From Zooshikella harenae (GTDB taxonomy: Bacteria > Pseudomonadota > Gammaproteobacteria > Pseudomonadales > Zooshikellaceae), in assembly GCF_018837975.1 (NCBI RefSeq), contig NZ_JAGSOY010000004.1:1-64000 (forward strand): DNA of 64,000 bases. The letters run 5' to 3'. Positions 58,691-64,000 of this stretch are shown piece after piece (position 1 is the stretch's first letter; each line of letters opens with the position of its first letter). A program made the position numbers and the translations under genes. The notes beneath the pieces were generated by a model. The model had not been told where the DNA came from, made no database searches, and worked only from the letters and a program-made list of their open reading frames with translations.

Positions 58691-59248
58691 ATGGCTCTTA
58701 CTCCCTCTTCAATGTTGCCACTAGGCACAAAAGCCCCTAACTTCAATCTATTTAATACCATTAATCAACAATACCTATCTTTAAATCAAGTCAAAAAAGA
58801 TGCAGGACTGTTGGTTATGTTTATTTGTAACCATTGCCCTTATGTCAAACATATTTTAGAGGGACTCATCACTTTAGGGCATGACTATCTTGATAAAGAA
58901 ATTGGCATTGTGGCTATTTGCTCAAATGATGCAATAACTCATCCAGATGATAGCCCTGAAAAGATGCAACAACTGGCCAACAAAAAACAATTTCCGTTCC
59001 CTTATTTACACGACGAAAGTCAACAGGTCGCACGAGCTTACCACGCAGAGTGTACACCAGACTTTTTTTTGTTTGACCATAATCTAAGCTGTGTGTATCG
59101 AGGCCAATTTGATGGCGCTCGTCCTGGCAATTCAACACCTATCACAGGACAAGATCTCCGAGCAGCAATGGATGCATTACTGAGCAATACCTCCATTAGT
59201 TCTGAACAAAAACCGAGTATCGGTTGTAATATCAAATGGAAAAACTAA
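58691..59248 (+). CDS. Thioredoxin-like (AhpC/TSA-type) protein
   Basis: 185 residues from ATG 58691 with AAAGGA upstream. Thioredoxin fold beginning PLGTKAPNFNLFN; the active site is CNHCPYVKH (Cys-x-x-Cys), then IVAICSNDAITHPDDSP and the cis-Pro region CTPDFFLFD. This group (thioredoxin family with NHCPY) acts as an oxidoreductase of unknown client. No signal peptide, so cytoplasmic. The 19 codons upstream of Met in the same frame are not family-like. Confidence 0.82.
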   Translation: MALTPSSMLPLGTKAPNFNLFNTINQQYLSLNQVKKDAGLLVMFICNHCPYVKHILEGLITLGHDYLDKEIGIVAICSNDAITHPDDSPEKMQQLANKKQFPFPYLHDESQQVARAYHAECTPDFFLFDHNLSCVYRGQFDGARPGNSTPITGQDLRAAMDALLSNTSISSEQKPSIGCNIKWKN

Positions 59249-59301
59249 CCCTGCTAATGTGAAGCCTGTTATTTCACATTATCAATGCTAGTGGAGTTGC
59301 A

Positions 59302-60279
59302 ATGACCTTATCCCTGGACCTATCTATTATCGATTTTTTTCAATCGCTGCCTTCAGCGATGGTCAGTGGGTTAAGCTGGCTTTCCATACTCGGCTATGGT
59401 GAGGCCTATGTCTTAATCCTTGTACTTTTAATTTGGCGAAATCATCACCAGCAGGCACTGCCTTTATTATTACTATTACTCTTTAGTAGTGCACTTAACA
59501 GCTTACTTAAATTACTCATTGCGGCACCACGGCCCTATTGGCTCAACCCAGAACTTCTCCTCAACTTGCCTGATACCGCTTTTGGTATGCCTTCAGGACA
59601 CGCTCTTAGTGCAACTGTGTTTTGGTTCGGATTAGCGCTATGGATACGGCATTGGCTATTTTGGCTAGTGGCTGTTGTTCTCGTGCTGTTAACAGCGATT
59701 TCTCGTATCACACTGGGCGTCCACTTTCCTTCCCAAACCCTGGCAGGTATTCTTCTTGGCCTGATATGCCTTGGACTTTTCCCGCAGCTAAAAAGCCTGT
59801 GCCAGAATAGCACCTCAAACCACCGCTTTTTAGTACTTCTTGTGCCAATCACTTTTTTACTTGTCATCGCCATGAACTACCGATTGATAAACCCTCCTCC
59901 TTTTTTATCAGGCACACTTTCTCTTTATCATCAAACCTTTATAGACATTACTCATAGCCCATGGTCATTGAAAGGGTTAATGAGAGACTGCTGTCTGCTT
60001 GCTGGACTTATTTTGGGCTATCACACGTTAATGTCTACAAGGCCAAATACAACATTCATCATCAGCTTTCCTTATATTCTTCTGGGGTTAGGAATTGGCC
60101 TCATATATTGGGTAAGCAGCGGTATACTTATTAAAGGCTTGCTGACGGAAGAGTGGCCATACCTGCTGGCACAAAGTTTACGAGGTATTTTACTTGGATA
60201 TGGTATCAGCTATTGGATACCCTCATTTTGTATAGGTAGAGCTAATCGACAATTAAGTGCTCGTATTATTGATTGTTAA
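59302..60279 (+). CDS. PAP2-family membrane phosphatase
   Basis: 325 residues with about nine membrane segments. The three phosphatase motifs are complete: LKLLIAAPRPYW (KxxxxxxRP), MPSGHALSATVFW (PSGH) and SRITLGVHFPSQTLAGI (SRxxxxxHxxxD-type, with Gln for Asp). Family members dephosphorylate undecaprenyl-PP or phosphatidic acid. The extra C-terminal membrane segments beyond residue 165 are not typical of E. coli PgpB. Strong GTGGAG start at 59302. Confidence 0.85.
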   Translation: MTLSLDLSIIDFFQSLPSAMVSGLSWLSILGYGEAYVLILVLLIWRNHHQQALPLLLLLLFSSALNSLLKLLIAAPRPYWLNPELLLNLPDTAFGMPSGHALSATVFWFGLALWIRHWLFWLVAVVLVLLTAISRITLGVHFPSQTLAGILLGLICLGLFPQLKSLCQNSTSNHRFLVLLVPITFLLVIAMNYRLINPPPFLSGTLSLYHQTFIDITHSPWSLKGLMRDCCLLAGLILGYHTLMSTRPNTTFIISFPYILLGLGIGLIYWVSSGILIKGLLTEEWPYLLAQSLRGILLGYGISYWIPSFCIGRANRQLSARIIDC

Positions 60280-60486
60280 TACATAATTAGGAGTTAAGTC
60301 ATAGCAGTTAGACTTAACTAGTGAGATGATCTTGACCTTAGACCAGTGAAGTCATTGTGGAGGAGCCTTACAGCTACTGATGTAAGTAGCAAATATCATC
60401 CTCACAAAGAAGGATATACCCGTAGCAAGGTGTATAAACTCAAAACTGGTCTACTTTACTCCACTCATGGTTTAGGTAGGTGTGTT
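60280..60486. other. mgsA upstream region
   Basis: 207 bp. A CTTACA-N8-TGTAAG inverted repeat (60367-60386) could be an operator. At about 60413-60432 is ATATACCCGTAGCAAGGTGT, a half-copy of the ATACCC repeat. The frame continues upstream of mgsA to 60346 but lacks family similarity. Confidence 0.35.
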
Positions 60487-60942
60487 ATGCAGTATAAAAA
60501 CGCCGAAATGGATCAAAATAAAAAGATAGCTTTAGTTGCTCATGATAATAAAAAACAAGAGCTTATTAATTGGATAAGCAAAAACTTACAACAACTGAGT
60601 CAGCATAAATTATTTGCCACTGGTACAACAGGTGCACTTATTGAATCAGAACTCAATTTACCTGTTCATAAACTGATTAGTGGTCCTCTGGGTGGAGATC
60701 AGCAAATTGGCGCTAAAATCACTACCGGTGAAATTGACGTTTTGATTTTTTTCTGGGACCCCTTTGAGCCAATGCCTCATGATCCAGATGTTAAAGCTCT
60801 GTTACGTATTGCTGCAGTTTGGAATATCCCCATAGCCTGTAATCTGACTTCTGCAGACTTTTTAATCAGCTCACCACTTATGGAAGAGAAATACGAGCGA
60901 AGTATTCCTGATTATGAGCAATACCTTGCATCAAGAAATTAG
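60487..60942 (+). CDS. mgsA: Methylglyoxal synthase
   Basis: Converts dihydroxyacetone phosphate to methylglyoxal when phosphate is limiting. 151 residues starting [20 protein letters not shown] at 60487 with TAGGTAGG upstream. Family motifs: [22 protein letters not shown], and the catalytic aspartates in [23 protein letters not shown], and [14 protein letters not shown]. Normal length. It is followed by a PPK2 gene, also phosphate-linked. Confidence 0.95.
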   Translation: MQYKNAEMDQNKKIALVAHDNKKQELINWISKNLQQLSQHKLFATGTTGALIESELNLPVHKLISGPLGGDQQIGAKITTGEIDVLIFFWDPFEPMPHDPDVKALLRIAAVWNIPIACNLTSADFLISSPLMEEKYERSIPDYEQYLASRN

Positions 60943-61084
60943 CACCCTCACCTAACAGTAAATACTCACTTACATCCAATTATTGCAGATACGTGCTTGC
61001 GGGCTTGAGTTGTTAAACTAAATTTATCAAAGAGTCCAACCATTATTGGCCAGGAACATGTGGTTTGAGTGCAATGACAGTAGA

Positions 61085-61125
61085 TTTTCCTCAGCGAGTC
61101 ATTAAATGATTCGCTAGGAGGAAAA
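61085..61125. repeat. 41-bp near-palindrome between mgsA and ppk2
   Basis: TTTTCCTCAGCGAGTCATT (61085-61103) faces AATGATTCGCTAGGAGGAAAA, a stem with only a two-base insertion and one mismatch. It is not followed by a T run. No gene in the 287 bp here. Could be a structured RNA, a transposon relic or an mgsA terminator-like element. Confidence 0.45.
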
Positions 61126-61229
61126 GCCACATAACCAAAAGCTTGGCTGGCCCGGTAAGGGTAGACACGAAGGAAAGCCCACTTCAAAGTGATTTGTGTG
61201 AGTAGAATATGGTGTAAGTGAGAGCCTTT

Positions 61230-62039
61230 ATGTTGGATATTGCCTACTTCAATCCCCCCGTTCAAGGTGATCTTGACTTAAAGGCATATGATCCAAATTA
61301 CACATTCAATGCCGACAAAACCCTTCTCAAGAAAGAAACTGAGCAGTTGCACCATGAGTTAAGTGCTTTACAGCAATGTATGCTTGCTGAAAAAAAAGCC
61401 TCTCTGTTACTTTTGTTTCAAGGGCTAGATTCTGCAGGGAAGGCTCACTCCATTAAACATGTTTTTTATGGACTCAACCCCCAAGGTCTTGCGGTTCATG
61501 ACTTTCAAAGTACAGTGTTAAGTAGAGCTCATGATTTTTTATATCGGTTTCATCAGCGAGTACCTGCTTTAGGTCATATTGCTGTATTTAGCCGCAGTTA
61601 TTATGACGATATTATTCATGAACTCGAAATAACAACACAGCCACCAGACAATTTACAATTACTTAAACAGTCTCAACATATCAATAACTTTGAACAACTG
61701 CTTAGTGACAACCATACCTTGGTTATCAAGTTTTATTTACATATCAGTAAACAAGAACATCGACGACGCTTGATCCAACGTTTAGGAGACCCAGAAAAAC
61801 ATTGGATGTTAGATCAGCATGACCAGGTTATTCAAAAAAACTGGAACCTATCAATCCAGGGCTGTCAGCACATTATTATGCACACCCATTGCCTCGCAAG
61901 CCCTTGGTATATTGTTCCTGCTAATCACCCCTGGTTTAGAGACTGGCTGATCATTAGTATCCTCCACCAGGCACTATCTCAATTAGCGCCGCAATACCCT
62001 CGCCCTACACTACCTTTTACTGAGGATGACCTACCTTAA
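61230..62039 (+). CDS. PPK2-family polyphosphate kinase
   Basis: 269 residues from ATG 61230; a GTG four codons earlier is possible. PPK2 layout: Walker A QGLDSAGKAHSIKHVF, the lid region NPQGLAVHDFQSTVLSRAHD (DFLYR), Walker B with IAVFSRSYYDDII. This follows the class that moves phosphate between polyphosphate and nucleotides (NPQG...HDFLxR). The Walker A is unusual: after GK, Ala-His replaces the usual Asp-Gly; the RSxYD site has Tyr for His. Activity may be altered. Follows mgsA, another enzyme tied to phosphate status. Confidence 0.8.
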   Translation: MLDIAYFNPPVQGDLDLKAYDPNYTFNADKTLLKKETEQLHHELSALQQCMLAEKKASLLLLFQGLDSAGKAHSIKHVFYGLNPQGLAVHDFQSTVLSRAHDFLYRFHQRVPALGHIAVFSRSYYDDIIHELEITTQPPDNLQLLKQSQHINNFEQLLSDNHTLVIKFYLHISKQEHRRRLIQRLGDPEKHWMLDQHDQVIQKNWNLSIQGCQHIIMHTHCLASPWYIVPANHPWFRDWLIISILHQALSQLAPQYPRPTLPFTEDDLP

Positions 62040-62066
62040 TTTATCCAGCAGATAGGTGAAAAAGAA

Positions 62067-63137
62067 TTAAACCACTTTTATATGCCAAGGCTCATAACGG
62101 ACACCATAATGGTTATCCAGCGTATAGCGAATATTAACATAGCCAAGGTCCTGCAATTTTTTAAATACATCAGTTTCAGCAAAATCCTTAGTGAAATTAC
62201 GTTTACCCAAGCCTTGACAGCCAACATCAAAGTCACCAATAGCATGATAGGAATGCCCAGGTGGTGCTAACGATCGTGAAGCTTGAGACAAATTCCCTTT
62301 GGCATGAACAGCCTTCGCCATAAATAAATGCAGCTGTTTCATGACGCCACGAATGCCAGAGGTAAGAACCAGTGAGTCACCCACTTCAGAACGCACTTTG
62401 TCATAGAGCTTATGCGCTTCTCCATGAAACAGAAAATGCCCTGTTCCAGGGATTTTACTGATTTCTTTTTCAGGAACTTCTGCAGAAAGTTGAGTAATTA
62501 TTTTTTCACCAAAAAAACCATATTTTTTTGCTTCTGCAGAAAAAATTTCATCGATAAAATCAAGCTGTTCCTTTGGAAATGCTCCTCGCTTTGAATACCG
62601 TGCATAGGTTTTCAGCATAGTATCCAAATTAATAATATTAAAATTACCATGCCCAACAATACGTTGTGCCTCTGTAAGGCTGGCTAATGTTGACTTTAGA
62701 AGCTCATATCTTTGCTCAGAAAGTACAACATCGCCTTCGTGATAAGTATCAAAATTATCAATTTTAGCTTGGTAACTTTGAGCAACATTTGCGGATGAAG
62801 CTTTTGGGGTTTCCAGAAAGTTCAGTTGTTGAGGCTGCACATAAGATAACTGCTCTGGCTGTGCAAACTCACCAGTAGTCAGCGTATCAATAGCAAAATA
62901 CTCGTGACTTTTCCCCTCAGGAACCACCAAAGCGTCTTTGGTCGTTGTTGGTTGAGTGGCTATGGTCTCAATAATTGTTTGCGGGATATCTTCCAGGTCA
63001 GTTAGAACAATCGGTTGCTCACCAGGCAATACCGCTTGATGCTTTGCCTGCTTCGCTAACTGTCCCCACATAAACGCACATGATACGGTTACGGTTGAGC
63101 CTGCTAACACCCCTTCAAGAAAGACTCTTCGTTTCAC
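62067..63137 (-). CDS. M15-family peptidase (VanY/DacB-like), exported
   Basis: 356 residues with GTG start (63135-63137). The N-terminus MKRRVFLEGVLAGSTVTVSCAFMWGQ is a signal or anchor with an RR pair, possibly a Tat-type. Then an 150-residue linker with PTTTKD repeats. The catalytic M15 domain is at the C-terminus: LTSGIRGVMKQLHLF, APPGHSYHAIGDFDVGCQG (His and Asp zinc ligands), and GVRYEPWHI (catalytic Glu and third ligand His). Such enzymes trim peptidoglycan stem peptides. Convergent with ppk2. Confidence 0.85.
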   Translation of the reverse strand: MKRRVFLEGVLAGSTVTVSCAFMWGQLAKQAKHQAVLPGEQPIVLTDLEDIPQTIIETIATQPTTTKDALVVPEGKSHEYFAIDTLTTGEFAQPEQLSYVQPQQLNFLETPKASSANVAQSYQAKIDNFDTYHEGDVVLSEQRYELLKSTLASLTEAQRIVGHGNFNIINLDTMLKTYARYSKRGAFPKEQLDFIDEIFSAEAKKYGFFGEKIITQLSAEVPEKEISKIPGTGHFLFHGEAHKLYDKVRSEVGDSLVLTSGIRGVMKQLHLFMAKAVHAKGNLSQASRSLAPPGHSYHAIGDFDVGCQGLGKRNFTKDFAETDVFKKLQDLGYVNIRYTLDNHYGVRYEPWHIKVV

Positions 63138-63478
63138 AACTGATGAATCCCGTTTTCAAGTGTTGTGTATTGTTTTTATTTACTGGCATTAAAATATGCC
63201 AAATTCACTACTATCCAGTGTAGCTAATAAAACAGAAAAAGGATGAAAGTGATTTATAAAACCACATAAAAACATACGTTTTTAGCAGTTATTCTTAAAA
63301 TCATCTCTAAAAACACTAGCATAATCAGTATACGACACTAAATGCAAGTAATTCGATTCGCATAGTGGAGGCTATTTCGGCCAGCGTATCATTGAATCTA
63401 TTTGCTATACCGCTATCTGTAATACCGCTAGTTTCCCGTAAAACGTTGTTCAACAATCAATAGCTTTCGTCCTAAACG
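63138..63478. other. Intergenic region
   Basis: 341 bp between the M15 gene and the GST-like gene, both minus. AT-rich, no gene. Should hold the M15 promoter. Nothing notable. Confidence 0.4.
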
Positions 63479-64000
63479 CTAATCCCCATCAGGGTAGTAG
63501 CGTTGATTTATTCGCTCACAGTATTCAATAAGAACAGGTAATGACTGAGCATGTTGCTGCAGTGGAGAGGGAAATTTAGTGCACAGAGTCCCAACCAGAA
63601 AAGCATGAGCAACAGCATCATATACTGTTGGTTCCTCCCCCAACACAAATGACGATCCAGTCAATAAATCAGCAACGGTTGTTAAGTCTCGACAGCCCAG
63701 CTGATAAATAACATCAGGCTTATGACGACCTAAGCCTTGAGCAAGCAACTGTCGTTTAACATGTCCTCGAGTCATAAGCGAGATAAAACTCCCAACCCCT
63801 GGAGGCATATTTTCCATTAATAAACTTTTTATCACTGGCCAGTTTGTTTTATCAACCCAACGACTATACATCAATATCCAGTAATAATGCTCCTCCAGCA
63901 TACGGCACATCATGTAGCCATGAGCTAACGCTTTAACAGACAACCCATGCTTTATATCCAGTGAAAACCGATCAACCAAGTAATCAATAATCAAGTAAGA
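63479..64000 (-). CDS. GST-like protein (FAXC/metaxin type), 5' part missing
   Basis: The frame is open to the window edge, so the N-terminus lies beyond 64000. The visible 173 or so residues are the GST C-terminal domain: SYLIIDYLVDRFSLD (end of the thioredoxin-like half), then all-helical LSVKALAHGYMMCRMLEEHYYWILMYSRW (in parts), and LLTGSSFVLGEEPTVYDAVAHAFLVG. This matches the failed-axon-connections/metaxin-like GST group found in marine bacteria. Function unknown. Confidence 0.7.
   Translation of the reverse strand, partial: SYLIIDYLVDRFSLDIKHGLSVKALAHGYMMCRMLEEHYYWILMYSRWVDKTNWPVIKSLLMENMPPGVGSFISLMTRGHVKRQLLAQGLGRHKPDVIYQLGCRDLTTVADLLTGSSFVLGEEPTVYDAVAHAFLVGTLCTKFPSPLQQHAQSLPVLIEYCERINQRYYPDGD

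Noticed and set aside
60966-61265. 99-codon minus-strand frame
   Set aside because: Runs across the near-palindrome at 61085 and overlaps the ppk2 start; no recognisable motif.

Overview
The window is chromosomal DNA of a gammaproteobacterium, most likely in the Oceanospirillales/Pseudomonadales area. The gene order from der to valS (der-bamB-yfgM-hisS-ispG-rodZ-pilW-rlmN-ndk-iscX-fdx-hscA-hscB-iscA-iscU-iscS-iscR-cysE-trmJ / suhB / secF-secD-yajC-tgt-queA-tRNA-Leu / lptG-lptF / pepA-holC-hyp-valS) is the order known from Pseudomonas. Base composition is AT-richer than Pseudomonas and the intergenic spaces are longer. No prophage, CRISPR array or complete insertion sequence is visible.

Layout. 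1-375: the end of a periplasmic solute-binding protein. 477-18140: a long minus-strand housekeeping block covering ribosome assembly, outer-membrane assembly, His-tRNA charging, isoprenoids, cell shape, type IV pili, rRNA/tRNA methylation and the whole ISC iron-sulfur operon. That operon sits behind a promoter with two tandem IscR-like sites. 18551-25756: suhB, a short-chain dehydrogenase, Sec accessory genes and queuosine genes. 25953-30660: an AT-rich, decayed stretch after tRNA-Leu(CAA). It holds an unlisted small membrane ORF, a broken chemoreceptor with a periplasmic haem-c motif, and a KilA-N fragment. 30660-40080: RDD protein, lptG-lptF, pepA, holC and valS.

From about 40.1 kb the content is accessory. 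A TrmB-like regulator is divergent from glmS, with two matching TGTCA-N9-TGACA operators between them. A YHYH-domain secreted protein has its signal peptide interrupted, in frame, by a 140-bp MITE. A DODA-type dioxygenase is frameshifted. A FabF-like synthase sits with an HxlR regulator. Further on are a class I fumarase, a ferredoxin reductase, an enoyl-CoA hydratase, a thioredoxin-like protein, a PAP2 phosphatase, methylglyoxal synthase, PPK2 and an M15 peptidase.

The most notable system is at 51.66-53.55 kb: a bacterial Ro60 orthologue (TROVE plus vWA, rsr) followed directly by two candidate Y RNAs. The second is a circularly permuted tRNA mimic: T-arm, acceptor helix closed by a 7-nt loop, then D-arm. 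It also keeps a TTGTTAA loop like the tRNA-Asn(GUU) anticodon loop. An intergenic repeat family with ATACCC...GGGTAT ends recurs across the window.
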